The position numbers and the translations under genes were made by a program. The notes under the pieces were generated by a model. It saw only the letters and a program-made list of their open reading frames with translations. It was not told the DNA's origin and did no database searches. A stretch of DNA of 64,000 nt from Cercis canadensis (Eukaryota > Streptophyta > Magnoliopsida > Fabales > Fabaceae), in the NCBI GenBank assembly GCA_003255065.1, contig QAOA01007405.1, forward strand, positions 76,726 to 140,725. The letters run 5' to 3'. Below are positions 21,700 to 33,752 of this stretch, in pieces. Position 1 is the first letter of the stretch. The number at the start of each line of letters is the position of its first letter.

Positions 21700-23389
21700 T
21701 GTAGCTAAGGGAAGAAATTAAAACTGGTAAGTTTGTGAGTGCAAGGAAAACTTTTCAACCTTAAGGAGATGCTGACCAACTTGGCTAGCTAGTACAAAAT
21801 GGTAGGCTTGCGGCGCCACAGCCCATTCCAATAAATGCACGGTTAGGTTGTGTGGAAAGTGCCTCAAGAAATAGATCAATAGATCATCAGGATTCAGACC
21901 TGACTTCATTTGAGGAATTAGAACAATAATGGGAAACGTATTGTGTAGTCAGATATACATGAATTATCGTATGTAAACTATGCACATGACAAAATATGAA
22001 TTTAACTGATAAAGTAATTAAGTTAAACGAAATGAATTTTCTAATTCTGCCACCAATACTGTTTGGTTACAATTTGTAACAAAATATTTGCATACATATC
22101 TTTTTTTCTTTTTTTTTAATCTTTTGGATGAGAAAATAATGAGTATGCTCTCTTTTCTAGTTTGTTCGTTATACTATATAGACTTTAATCGATTTCTATA
22201 TATATAGCAGCAATATATGATTTGCAATATTTTGATCTGTCCCATATTTTTGCTCTTCAAGTGTAATATTTGCTGTTGGGAATCTCCACTATGATGTAAC
22301 TTATACAAAAAGTCACCCGAAAAATAAGAATCAATAGATTAAACAAGTTGCACATAAAAATTAATGCATTTGTAATTACATCTATAAAGAAAAAAAAAAC
22401 AATATAAAATAGACTATCTTCTCAAACAAGTTATAAATTCTTTTTTCCAAATTTCTCTTTTAACCTAAGTCCCATCTCACCTTGATGTCGGATGAAAAAT
22501 GCTTCCCATATAATTTTTCTTCAAACATTTCTTTTCAGGAATTTTTGGCTGTAACTTCAAATTCAAACACATAACCTACAAGCTTTGAGGATAGCATCAA
22601 TACCATTTTTCTTTAAACTTTTATATTATGGTTAATTCAAGCTTTTTAGTAACTTTTTGGGTCAATACTTTCTTATATTTTTATTGTAATACAATAACCT
22701 AATTTTTTTTTAGTGAGTTCTGTACTCTAAATTGCACTCTGCAATTAAAAACTCGGGGTATTCCTTTAAACATCTCGTATGAATTAAAATGGCATGTGCC
22801 AAGGAGATTTTATATTTATTTGTTTCCTTGTAATTAAGGGAAGAGAAATGGTGTTTGGAGGAGAAATTGTTTTGTGCTTTAGGAGTATTACTTTCATTAA
22901 TACATAAAAGTGGGCCCTGAGAGAAATATTCGATTAGCCTTACTTGGCTAGATTGCAAAGGTGGGGTTGCAGCAGCTACCCATTTAATGATTAGGTCACA
23001 ATGTCTAATTGTGTTTTTACTTGAAAACAAGGGTGTCTTGGTGTGTTGGGAGTACCTAAAAGTTATAATTTAAATAGAGTTAAATGCATCATTTTCATTG
23101 AGACATTTTCTCAATTTTTTGAGTGTAGTTAAATCTACATTTCATAAATTCAATTAAATTCACTTCAAACTTTTTATCAACAATAGGGTAAGGGTAGTGT
23201 GTGAAATCAAAAGCATGATTTTTTTGTTTTTTTTTTTTTTGTTTTATAAAGGCACATAAATTTGAATTTAAAATCTCTTGCAAAGCATATTAGACCACAC
23301 AAAAGACGGAAAATTTGTAAAGTACAGACACGTCTACAACTATACGTAAAGAATTTTTGTTTAAAAAATTAGTGAATATAAAAAATAAA
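21700..23389. other. Intergenic sequence without supported genes
   Basis: The region is AT-rich with homopolymer tracts (for example the T run near 23220-23240). I found no recognisable coding, RNA or complete mobile element. Confidence 0.5.
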
Positions 23390-23645
23390 TTAACTTACCA
23401 AATTAATAACTTCAACAAATATGAACCTTTGTAGTGCAGCAAATTTAAGACCATAGACCATTGAAAATTCAGATGGAACTCTCTTGCCACAATTGTTGAA
23501 TATGAGGTTCAATGAAAGCGGAAAATTAAAGTTAATTCCGAGCACATTAGCTCTGAGCCTCTGAGGGCGTTGCAAAGGTAGACGGGAGCTTCAAAATCAG
23601 CCAGAACATGAATGAAGCTGCAGGCTACAGCAAGGGAGCGAGATA
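23390..23645 (-). pseudogene. Decayed eight-cysteine (HyPRP-like) gene fragment
   Basis: On the minus strand the 3' half of a family member is visible: a ccttgctgtagc stretch matching the paired-cysteine region, a motif equivalent to [11 protein letters not shown] (CLC changed to YLC), then [20 protein letters not shown] and NCGK. Frames are broken and a short duplication (ctcagaggctcagagc) disrupts the CxC region. No signal peptide or start is found upstream before the gap. It lies in the same orientation as the four open genes. Confidence 0.8.
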
Positions 23646-23790
23646 TAGTCAAACATTCATGAAACCATACCAGTAATAAACTGATGAGAGCCCATCACAA
23701 TTTTCATTGACATTTAAATTCTTTTAGTATATTTTTAGTTTAATACCATTTACGAAAAGAAAATGTTAGATAGTTAAACCTTTTTTTTTT

Positions 23791-24247
23791 NNNNNNNNNN
23801 NNNNNNNNNNNNNNNNNNNNNNNNNNNNNNNNNNNNNNNNNNNNNNNNNNNNNNNNNNNNNNNNNNNNNNNNNNNNNNNNNNNNNNNNNNNNNNNNNNNN
23901 NNNNNNNNNNNNNNNNNNNNNNNNNNNNNNNNNNNNNNNNNNNNNNNNNNNNNNNNNNNNNNNNNNNNNNNNNNNNNNNNNNNNNNNNNNNNNNNNNNNN
24001 NNNNNNNNNNNNNNNNNNNNNNNNNNNNNNNNNNNNNNNNNNNNNNNNNNNNNNNNNNNNNNNNNNNNNNNNNNNNNNNNNNNNNNNNNNNNNNNNNNNN
24101 NNNNNNNNNNNNNNNNNNNNNNNNNNNNNNNNNNNNNNNNNNNNNNNNNNNNNNNNNNNNNNNNNNNNNNNNNNNNNNNNNNNNNNNNNNNNNNNNNNNN
24201 NNNNNNNNNNNNNNNNNNNNNNNNNNNNNNNNNNNNNNNNNNNNNNN
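23791..24247. other. Assembly gap (N-run)
   Basis: There are 457 N, bounded by a T run on the left and an (AT)n run on the right. The gap probably hides the missing end of the CACTA element that terminates at 26358. Confidence 0.99.
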
Positions 24248-24299
24248 ATATATATATATATAGCCACCCTTGTAAAAGGTATGCTCCTGATGTAAGGAA

Positions 24300-24960
24300 C
24301 GGTTCTTCTTATTTCTCTCAAAGATGGCTCTCATGTTGGGGTGCCCAGACACATTTCCTCTGCATTAGAAAACATAAGATCAATGTTAATAATTATGTAT
24401 TAGAATTAACTTAGAATAAAGTTAAATCAAATAATTGTTACCTTGAACTTTGTCCACCAGAGTTCATTTGCCTCATCAAGAATTGAGGTGAAATCCAGCC
24501 ATGACTGCTTGAACTTTGACTTGTAAATAGCCGAAAGGTAGTTCACGGGCCCCTTGGAAGGCATAAAACTGCAAAAAAAGAATTAATTGTTAAATATTAG
24601 AAATAATTAATAGTAAATATTAAAAAAATGTTAAGTATTAGAATTAACTTACTCCTTCCTCCCGTGTGACTCAATAAACAACCAATCATCAGACAATTGG
24701 GAGCTCGGACCTGAACGTGGTCAGTCCATAACAGTTGGACTCGTGTGTGACAACCATCTAGCAGCCGACGATGCAGAGCCTAGGGGGTGGCTCCTAAGCA
24801 CCGCTCGTACGTCGTAGTGAGCGATGGTGTGCGTGCCAACCCCGGGGTCGGCATAAAAAAAGACAAGGAGAAGCAACAACATTGCCTTTTTCCCTCCTAG
24901 ACACCGGCCCAGCTGTCGTAGATATCCGTCTTGGGTGATCTTAAATCTATCACACAATTT
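24300..24960 (-). pseudogene. CACTA transposase-related (Ptta/En/Spm) exon remnants
   Basis: Read on the minus strand, one frame gives SDDWLFIESHGRKE, a splice donor, an intron, then (24442-24568) FMPSKGPVNYLSAIYKSKFK and ANELWWTKFK. After a second intron comes RKCVWAPQHESHL, followed by a stop. The order (Phe-x-Pro-Ser-Lys, then Trp-Trp..FK, then W.PQHE) is that of the plant CACTA accessory transposase. The stop after the PQHE block and the stop after TVMD near 24725 show it is degenerate. Intron borders (gtaaca...cag) are still recognisable. Confidence 0.65.
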
Positions 24961-25009
24961 ACATAAAACCAATAAAATAATTAGTACAATAAAATCATTA
25001 ATCCCTAAA

Positions 25010-25400
25010 CCAACAACCCCTAAATTCCAAACCCTAAACCCTAAATCATAAGCCTTCAACTTAAAACCTCAAACTCTCAAACCTCTAAATCCTAAACTCT
25101 AATCCTAACCCTAAATTCTAAACCCCTTAACTAAAACCCCTAAACTCCTAACCCCTAAACTCTAATCCTACCCTAAATCCTTAACCCCTTAACCTAAAAT
25201 CCCAAACTTCAAAACCCCAATCCCTAAACCCTAACCCCTAAACTTTAATCCTAACTCTAAATCTTAAACCCCTTAACCCAAACCTAAACTCCAAAATCTC
25301 AATCCCTTAAATCCTAAATCCTAAGCCCTAAACCCCAAATCACGAAATCCCTAAAACCTAGCTAAACCTTAAATTCTTAACCCCTAAATCCTATATATAC
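25010..25400 (-). repeat. Degenerate telomere-like (TTTAGGG-type) repeat array
   Basis: On the plus strand the region is built from variants of ccctaaa, cctaaac and ctaaatc, with exact aaaccctaaaccctaaatc segments near 25030. Interruptions and variants dominate, so it is not a recent telomere insertion. It lies inside the CACTA element, probably in the intron upstream of the transposase-like exons. Confidence 0.8.
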
Positions 25401-26039
25401 CCTAAATCTCTAAATAATAAACCAAAAATTGGGCAAAGTTTCTCCTAAAAATTGAACATTCTAGGAATTTAAAATTTCACACAATTCAACAGAAACACAA
25501 ACCATAAATTACAATATATTCCAACATACATAATTACACGGCAATTGAAAAAATTACAAAATTATTTCTACACCATTGAAAAAATTCAGAAAAAATTCCA
25601 AAATGATTCAACATCAATCATATAACAAAATTGAGTTCCTAATCTTAACAAATTATTTATATTTCATTATCAATTTTACTAGCTATCAACCTACACTATT
25701 AAGCTACATCTAAAACAACTCATACACTATCTAAAATAAGCAATAAATATTTTAAACAGCTAAATCCTATAATGTTCATGGTAATTGAAATAAAATTACT
25801 CATACAAAATGCATAAAAATTCAAACATAAGAGATGAGTATAGAAATCTACCTCAATGAGCAGAAACATCAAAATCTAAACCGGTAGCCTCAAAATAGGG
25901 GACCTGTCGTGCAAAACCCAACCTCCAAAAGATGAGATGGTCCTGATTTGCTCAAGGGAGAGAGAGAGAGGACAGCGGAGAATGGAGGAGAGGGAGAAAA
26001 GTTTTCAAAATAGAAATGGAGGTTGCCACCATGGGGAAG

Positions 26040-26350
26040 AAGATAAACGTAATTTCTCACGGATTTCGTTCGTGAGAAACTAATCCTAAAATTCAAATTT
26101 TAAGTGAAATGATGTGTTTCATTTTCTCATGGAGAAGGCCTTCGTGAGAAAGTCTGTGAGAAAATTTGAATTTTCTCACGGATTGTGTTTGTGAGAAATG
26201 TCAATGCATTTATGGTTACAGTTGAAGCGTCTTTTCTCACGAATATTTCACACGAACATTTATGTGTTTGAGAAAATCTCAACAGAAATATTCAGTGAAA
26301 AATGTCGTGATTTTCTCACGGATTTTTATCCGTGAGAAAAGCGATTTTTC
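26040..26350. repeat. CACTA subterminal repeat array (TTTCTCACGGA)
   Basis: The motif tttctcacgga and its inverse tccgtgagaaa occur repeatedly, including an inverted pair at about 26312-26341 (ttttctcacgga ... tccgtgagaaaa). In CACTA elements such arrays bind the TNPA-like protein that holds the ends together. Confidence 0.8.
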
Positions 26351-26358
26351 TTGTAGTG

Positions 26359-29300
26359 AGAATAATTGGAGAAATTAAACCAACCCACAACATAGCCTAT
26401 TAGTCCAGACTCCAAAGTTTGTAACATGCAGAAAATTTAGGCATCCTAACTCAAAATTTGGTATCTTTATTTGGTTGCTGCTGAAGCCAACAGTTCTGTA
26501 ATTATTATTATTTTCGAAGGTTAGAAGGAGGAACTACGCCCTGCTCCTTCTTATAATTAACTAAAAAACTCTTCATAAAAGCAATCTTCAGTATGTTAAA
26601 ATGCTGCATATTCAGTTTGAATCAAAGACTTTAATATCACTTGGAAAGTCATGACAAAAATCTGTTCTAAAGCTAAACGTAAGAAGTCCTGCAAGTAAAA
26701 CAATATCAAAAGTCTACCACAACCCACTTTGTTGAACAGCAAATTAATACATTACAGATATGTATGTATTGGCAGGATCTTGCCATAGGAGAATCCCTCA
26801 ATGACTATGTAGGAATAATGCAGTCCATCTTGTGCTATTGTGTATACTAACATGTTAAATTGAACCTAGAGAAAGTACTGAAGAACTTAACATTGTCACA
26901 AGTTTCACTTCTTTGAAGTGGAACCTAGTATTTTTTTCAAAGAAGAATTAGGCAATGGTTCTTAAGGGCACGTCAGCCTCCTACGCAGGGATATTCTTTG
27001 ACAAAGACTTGCTAATTACCGTTGCTTAGTTATCTTTATGTTTTCTTAATTTAGCTTATCGAAATAGCGGTCAATTATGAATACCGTTAAATGAATAAGT
27101 GGTTTCCACAAATTATCTTAATGAACCATTATCCGTGGCCCCCTCGTATTTTTTGTGTTCAAGTTATTTGAGTTATATAGTGGTGCTTAACTTTTAAATT
27201 TGTAAGCAAACACTAGAAAATTTAGCTCTATCATCTAATATAAAATAAATAAATAAATAAATAAGTGAGGGAGTTCTCAAGAGATATCGTGATTAAAACA
27301 TTCTTATTTCTTATCTAAATAATCAATTATTGCCATGTCATCACATAATATACATAAATCAAAATATTTAATAAATGTATTATCGAGAATTTCATCATTT
27401 TTAATTCTCATATTTTGAAACCAAATTGAATAAAATCTTAAGTTTTGGAAATAAAAGTGACTAATTCTAAATTATAATAATGAAATAGATAAATGCTCAA
27501 TGTTTTAGAGACTAAATTCACAACTTTTCCAATTACAATGTTTTTATGCTATGATTCGTTATTCAGATGAATGTTGTGATGCTTTTGGATGTTGAGGGTT
27601 TGATGATATTATTACCTGAGAGAGAGGCCGATATTAATTAATCTGTCCTGAAAGAATTTCATTTTTTTGGATCTTCCTCTGTCCAAAATGGCACATTTTC
27701 ACCAACCCTAAACAATAATATCATAACTGTACATTACGCATTGCGCGGGAAAGGAAACTTGCGAATCGTTGCCAAATAAGTATCATGTCCCTCTTTCCCC
27801 AAGCGCCACTATTCACCCTTTAAATCCTATATTTATAGGGCATGCCACTGTTATTGTTTCCCCACAGGCATTCATCACCATTACCATCGAGCCTCTGATA
27901 ATTTACTCGATCAAAGAAAAAAAAAAAAAAAAGAAACAACAACAACGGGTTTTTTGGAGATCGAAAACATGAGGCAGCCAGAACTCTCTAGTGTTCTTTG
28001 TGATCATCGTGGACATACTTTTTTCTGGCCCCACACAGGTTGTTATTAGGAGGGAAGCGTAGTAAGCAATCGTGGGATTCCTGCACTTCGAAGATTAATT
28101 AGATTATTCTTTGTGAACCCTATGTGTTTGTAACACAAGCCCAGCGATCCAAGCATTCCAATGTAATAAAATAATCTGTTTTTATTTTTCATTTTTTTTA
28201 AAATTTCTGTGTTATTACACATATATTACTTGCTCAGTTGCAATGTTAATCATCCTTATTTTATTTTATTTTTCTCTATATCTCTATTTGCTCGTATTTT
28301 TGTGTGACGAAACCCAAAAACAGTTCGATTCTTCTAAAATGTTACCGGGTTCCCCCTTATCAATTGAGTGATACTTTGCCTGGACATGCCTAATGATGTC
28401 GTTCGACTGCAGGCATGGCTTCAGTAGTACCTACACGCTGTCTGAGGATGAAGATGCAACGCGTTGAAGAACATGGTGATGTTACATGTATGGGTTTGTT
28501 TGGAAAACAAAATGATGAGAGGAATGGAAATTAAAAATGTAAGAATGTTCGTTTCTTTTTTTGCCTTATTTTGTTTCCCAAAAAGATTAGGTGTAGTCTC
28601 TGACTGGTACAATTCATTTAGGTTGAAGATGGCCTTTGTGTTATATAGATGTGGGAAACTATATATCCAATAGGCATATCTTAATTTTACCAGATGCCAT
28701 TTACTTATTTTAAATCTCAATGTCATTTTTTTATGTGCAGGAATGCAGGTAAACTGGAAAAGGCAGGCCATTGTTGGACCAAGCATGCACAATAATAGCA
28801 TGGACAATATTGTTGGTGATGTTTCGTTTCTAAATTGATATTCCTTTGTTTTCTCATTAGGTTGTGTTCTTTTCTATTTCTTATTTGAATTAGTGAATGG
28901 TTTGAGAAACCTGGGTAGAAAGGAACCTTATACTAATAGATGTATTTTTCTACTATTTATTAGATTTTTCTTGTTTGAGTTTTGATATACTGTGGAGTAC
29001 TGTCTCTGCTCAATAATTTAAAACCTCTTCTGTTCAGTTTTTACTGGAGAAACAGGTTACTAGATAAAGAATATAAGAACAAATAAAATGAACCGAGCAT
29101 GCACTATTTTTTTAATGTATTATGTTAACAGTTCCATATAACGTAGGAACGAAGTGGAAAAGATATTATTTTTTAATGTTTTAGCCCCCCACCCTTCTTA
29201 ACTTCTTATTTCATGGTAGAGATCTAGTTAAGATTAAGTTTGTTGTATAAAACGGCTTTGATACTTATGTAGAGGGAGAGTATCAATGCTATTATATGTA

Positions 29301-30734
29301 ATGTATGCTAGAATCGAACTACTTGATTATAAGGCTTACGTTTAAATTTTATTGCGAGCAGTCTCTCTTTAGTAGACAATCTATAAGTATTATTGTAAGT
29401 CATTGCTTAGGCTTCTGACATGCCCTGACCTTAGAATGAGATAAGACTCCTCTCACCCTAAACTTTAATATACCAAAAATATGTAATTTGTGCTCGTGAA
29501 GATTATGCTTCTAAGTTCAATTTGATAAAATCAAGTTCTCTTAAATTATGTGGTGCTGGCTACTGAGCATATAATTCCAAGGGCCTCTCTCTCTAGTTTC
29601 CTATGTAATTGCACTGTACAGTCATTTCCCTCTCCCTGGGCATCAGGTTTAAGGGAAATAATTGTATTAGCAGGAGGAGGATAATTGTGCTTTTTCTCTT
29701 AGTATCTTTATTGATCTCCTAATTCCTTATTTAATTTATGACAGGAACCAAACCCAGAAAGAGTGCATAAGTTTTCATACTCATGGTCATGGACATATTA
29801 CAGGTGCCAAAGCAGAACTTAACCATTGTCATCCATCTAAGTTCTACTCATTATAGAAATTATCTCCTGCAGTTTAAATTTGGGAAAAAAAATTATTTTT
29901 TTTTAAATTTGTTTACCTGTTATTCTTCTCTTCTGTCTTATACATCCTTGTGTCTAACTCATTTTTTTTTACCTTTTTATTGTTAATTTGTATTATGGCA
30001 TTCAAATTTGTTTCGAAATTACTATTGTATAATGAGAAAAATGTAGACAAGTGACTTCTACAAATCACGTTTTTCAATTCATTTTGGAAAGAAGAATTAG
30101 GCTCTCGCATCTCTACCTAGGGAGTGTTCTGACTTCTGACGAAGACTTCCCTTACTACTCTACTATTATTTTTTCAGATCTGTATTTGTTTAATTTTTTT
30201 ATGAAATGGAGTATTGCTTTCAGCTTTGGAGGAGAAGTAATAATTATTAGAATAAGATAAAAGAAGTTAATTTATTCAATCAGTTTTTCTTCTATTATTG
30301 TGGTCCTTCTATAGGACAAGATAAACACTATCACATGCTCACTTCACTTGAACTCTGGATATCAATGTTTATTTTCTCATAAAAAATAGAGCATTATTGG
30401 TCGATCAATTCTTCTATTCACAAATATATATGAAATTGTATAGGTGAAAATAAATTGGGGTGAGATTATGTTGATGGAGTTTCTTGTACAATTGTCTAGA
30501 CTTATATACGAATACAAGAATTTTGCACTAATATTTTGTGTGCTTTGAAATTTTTTATGGAAAAAATTTAAACACAGTCCAAGAAATTAACATCTTTAGC
30601 ATATAACTAAGAGCATATTTCTAAGCCTTCTCATCAATTCTAGATTTGCTCTTATTATGTTAAATTAATTAGACATATATATAGTAGGATGAGTGGTGTT
30701 GTGCATATTTCTAAGAACAAAACTTAATTAAAGT
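26359..30734. other. Intergenic sequence without recognised genes
   Basis: The region is AT-rich. A possible TATA (atatttatag, about 27829) precedes a short frame starting at 27969 (about 26 codons), but nothing supports it as a gene. The region 28440-28800 contains plus- and minus-strand frames without recognisable domains. A short (aaat)n tract lies near 27245. I see no complete mobile element. Confidence 0.45.
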
Positions 30735-30870
30735 GTTGTTCCCATATTAAAATATTACATGTGTATTATTTTTTATACATCAACAATCACATCATTTCTT
30801 CATTATTCCTCAAAATTTCATCTTATGCCCAATTTATCTCTCCCACAACAACCTCCAATGGTGTCTCTCT
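30735..30870 (+). repeat. Solo end related to the 19.8-kb long-TIR element
   Basis: The stretch gttgttcccatattaaaata, then ttatttttta and caacaatcacatcat, resembles the left TIR at 19766-19960 and the inverted right TIR. No opposite end was found nearby, so this is a remnant or a truncated copy. It lies about 0.6 kb downstream of the eight-cysteine gene at 31506-31856. Confidence 0.45.
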
Positions 30871-31505
30871 AGATCACAGGATCCGCCGTTGAAGGGGGAT
30901 GAACCGAGCTCAGAGCGGTGAATCAATGGTTTCAGTGTGGATTCGCCGGCAATCTGCGAACTAAGACAGACAAATTCGTCCGCAAATCTTCTTCCCAATT
31001 CAACAAATATCTTCTTCTCAATTCAACAAAGAAACTAAGCCAAAAACATCCCAAGAGAGAGAGATGAGGAAGAAGAAGAAGAAGAAAAAGAAGAAAGAGA
31101 GAGACATGATTACCACACACAATCTGAAAATTCAATCCTTCTTTCTGGATATGCTCCCTTTTTCCCCGCTTAATTCAGAATAAGGGAACAAGATGGCAAC
31201 GAAGCAATGGATTAAAGTATGGAAAGTTGGAAACAATGAATGAATCACGCACTTTGTAAATGAAGAACTTTTATTCATAAGACTTTCACACAGAATACAA
31301 CAGACTACAGATGATAATTAAGATGAAGAAAATGACCATCAGAACAAGGGAACAAATTAAAGTACAACGATACAAATTAAAGTATGGACGATTTATTGCT
31401 AAGTGTCCGTTGGCAATTATGACAAGCCAATGACAACACTAGAGTCCAAATTAACACATGCAGTATGCATGATATGATAAAAGTACTTCAACAAAATAGG
31501 ATTGT

Positions 31506-31856
31506 TCAATACTTGCAACAATAATCACTGGGCTTGCTCCTTCCACATCTGTTGAGTATTGTGGTCAAGGCAACATCAAGGTCAACAGTAATGATGCCCA
31601 AGATATTAGCTTTGAGTGCAGTGCAAAGGCACACAGAAGCTTCAAGATCAAGCACACCCTCAACGAGGGTGCAGCAATAGTATGGTGGCGTCCCAATAAT
31701 GACCAAACCCAACAAATTGGCGTACACACTTAGATTAAGGGTATTAATGGAACAAGTGGGCAATGAAGGGGGACTGGTGGAACTCACCATGGTGAAGAAG
31801 AGGAGGTTAAGAGAGAGGAAAAGGACAGCGGATGAAAACGCCTTAGAAGAAGCCAT
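31506..31856 (-). CDS. Eight-cysteine-motif protein with Cys2 lost (decaying paralogue?)
   Basis: The 116-residue product is closest to 13711-14070 and shares extended flanks. It has a signal peptide (residues 1 to ~27) and no real proline-rich linker. Cysteines 1 (residue 35), 3/4 (61/62), 5/6 (76/78), 7 and 8 are present, but the second is Tyr45 (SVYANLL against VCANLL in paralogues), a tgc-to-tac change. One additional Cys sits next to the last (DYCCKY). Loss of one partner of a disulphide should destabilise the fold unless the extra Cys compensates. The TATA segment of its paralogue is deleted. The frame is otherwise fully open, so it is a recent pseudogene or a neofunctionalised member. 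Confidence 0.75.
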   Translation of the reverse strand: MASSKAFSSAVLFLSLNLLFFTMVSSTSPPSLPTCSINTLNLSVYANLLGLVIIGTPPYYCCTLVEGVLDLEASVCLCTALKANILGIITVDLDVALTTILNRCGRSKPSDYCCKY

Positions 31857-32098
31857 TGCACAGAGATATTCTCAAGTGGGTTACTCCTTGAAAAGCTTTG
31901 TGAATACTTGCTTGAGTTTGATGAAGTTGGAGAGGAATAGGAGGGTATAATACACAAGTTGGCAGCAGTACGTAGTGGAATTAAATTTTGGAGGATAAGT
32001 ATTAGAAAATGTCAAGTTCAGGATAAAATAATTTGTATGGGTGAACTAATGATATATGCATATAGATCTATGTGTATATTATCTATCTTGTTTGTACT

Positions 32099-32386
32099 TG
32101 TCGTTGCCTGAGTTTCGGTGAGGTAGGCAACCTGCAAAAGAGATAGGGACGGTCAGGGAGGCCGGAGCTGGAGCTCCGGGGCCACCTCCGATGCTCAAGT
32201 TAGGGAGATCGGCAAAGAGGGTGAGAGGAAGAAAAGGGTGTGAGAAGCCCTAGAGAAAGAGAAAACGTGAGGGCCTCCCCCTTTTTGTGTGTTCTCCAGA
32301 GATTAAGTAAAATATTGCATACCTTAGCAAGGGTACTATTGTATTTTTACTGTAGCAATGGGTAATGAATATTTTGGGTATTAACA
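32099..32386 (-). repeat. LTR (3' LTR in element orientation)
   Basis: This 288-bp LTR has TG...CA ends. It is similar to 38049-38323 but has about 16 extra bases (a ggggccacctccgatg-type stretch around 32178) and several substitutions. The polypurine tract adjoins it at 32387. Confidence 0.9.
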
Positions 32387-33475
32387 CTTGCCCCCTAGTC
32401 CAATGACTTGAGGGAGTCAAGGCATTGAGACTGAAATTTAAGTCCTGTAAAGTGAGCATATTTGGCTTTTGAAGCCCTGTTAGGCAAGCAGATATAAAAC
32501 TTTTGAGTATGCAATGTCATGTAATTAGAATGCATTTAGAATAAGTGTGCACTAGAGGTGGCACTCTCTGAGTGAGAATTTATCATGCACTATGAATCTG
32601 TATTAGATTTGTAAGCATTTAAAATAATAATGCATCAAGTTAGCTGAACTGTAGCCAATGAAATACCGAGCTCAAGCTCTTAATGCGATAGCATGCGATT
32701 TCCAGCATTGAGAGAAATTCTTTAACAGATAAAAGAACTTGCATGATTGCAATATAATCATAAAGCATTATGAAATTGCATCATTAGATCAGGTTTTAGA
32801 GAATTTTCTCCGTTGTTACATGGTTCTTTAGTCCCGAGCTATGTGTTTCCAAATCTGTAGCTCCTTGCTTCTCATCTATTTCAAGCTTTGTAGCCCATGC
32901 ATCTTAATAAAAGAGACCAAATGCTCTCTATTGTACATAAATTATGCAATAGCTATGCAGAGGTGTCGGGCTGAGGTCGGCTCGGTAGGCGCCTCAACCA
33001 AAAAATGATATGTTAGAGAAAGTGATGTACAATCAATATAAACTGTTGTACATGACAAGTAATATATTAGAAACATGTATTATGATTGTATGTTCACTAA
33101 GAGTCATATGAGATCAGTCCTACCATGTAGAGATAGATATGCTTTTATGCATTCAGATAATTGCACCTATATGCATTTCAGGAATTTATAGCATCCATGC
33201 TGACAAATATAGTGTCTGAGCATATATTTTTTGTTTTTTGCATCATTTCCCAATTTAGCATCTCATGTAAAATGGAAGACGTAAAGTCATCGCTTACAGT
33301 AGCAAGTAGTATGCATTTAGAATACATGGACCCGAGGTAGTTTGTTTGAGGTCGTTGGTTCTTCAGCTCAATATTTGCACTCATAGTTGATGTTGCAACC
33401 GGCTTGGAGGACATTGACCCTTGAGCTCATGTTAGAGCATTGAAGGACATTCGTCCTGAGGGCATTGGCCCTGCT

Positions 33476-33752
33476 TGGGTTTGCACTTGCGATGGAGGTT
33501 ACAAACAAAGATCGGTTTGCACTCACGATTGAGGTTACATTCGGTTTGTACTTGCAATGGAGGTTACAAACTAAGGTCGGTTTGCACTCGCGATGGAGGT
33601 TACAAATAAAAGTCGGTTTGCACTCGCTCGGTTTGTACTCGCGATGGAGGTTACAGACCAAGGTCGGTTTGCACTCGCTCGGTTTGTACTTGCGATGGAA
33701 GTTACAGACTAAGGTCGGTTTGCACTCGCGATGGAGGTTACAAACAAAAGTT
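33476..33752 (+). repeat. Internal tandem repeat of the LTR element
   Basis: Units of roughly 36 bases built on ggtttgcactcgcgatgg and aggttacaaac recur at least six times with variation, some with a short extra actcgctcggttt. Read in either orientation it gives a repetitive frame (on the minus strand VCNLHREYKP-like), but this looks like minisatellite, not a gene. Confidence 0.85.

Larger units (their letters stand above)
24248..26358 (-). mobile_element. CACTA (En/Spm) element end, minus orientation
   Basis: The right boundary read on the minus strand begins cactacaagaaaaatcgc, the typical CACTA terminus. The adjacent 26040-26350 carries many copies of a subterminal motif, tttctcacgga, in both orientations. 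Inside are exon-like pieces of a plant transposase (Ptta/En/Spm family). Toward the other end the element runs into the N-gap, so its second terminus and target duplication are not visible. Confidence 0.85.

Noticed and set aside
23740-24352. Two long open frames over the N-run
   Set aside because: They consist mostly of unknown bases and have no meaning.
25010-25400. A true chromosome-end telomere
   Set aside because: The repeats are degenerate and lie inside a CACTA element with unique sequence on one side.
27960-28060. Short gene or miRNA precursor near a possible TATA
   Set aside because: The frame is only about 26 codons, with no homologue that I recognise and no convincing stem-loop.
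29570-29660. tRNA gene or small RNA gene
   Set aside because: I found no cloverleaf, no TTCGAATC-type T-loop and no promoter boxes here or elsewhere in the window.
33476-33752. CRISPR-like array
   Set aside because: Repeats are imperfect and contiguous, without regular unique spacers, in a plant LTR element.
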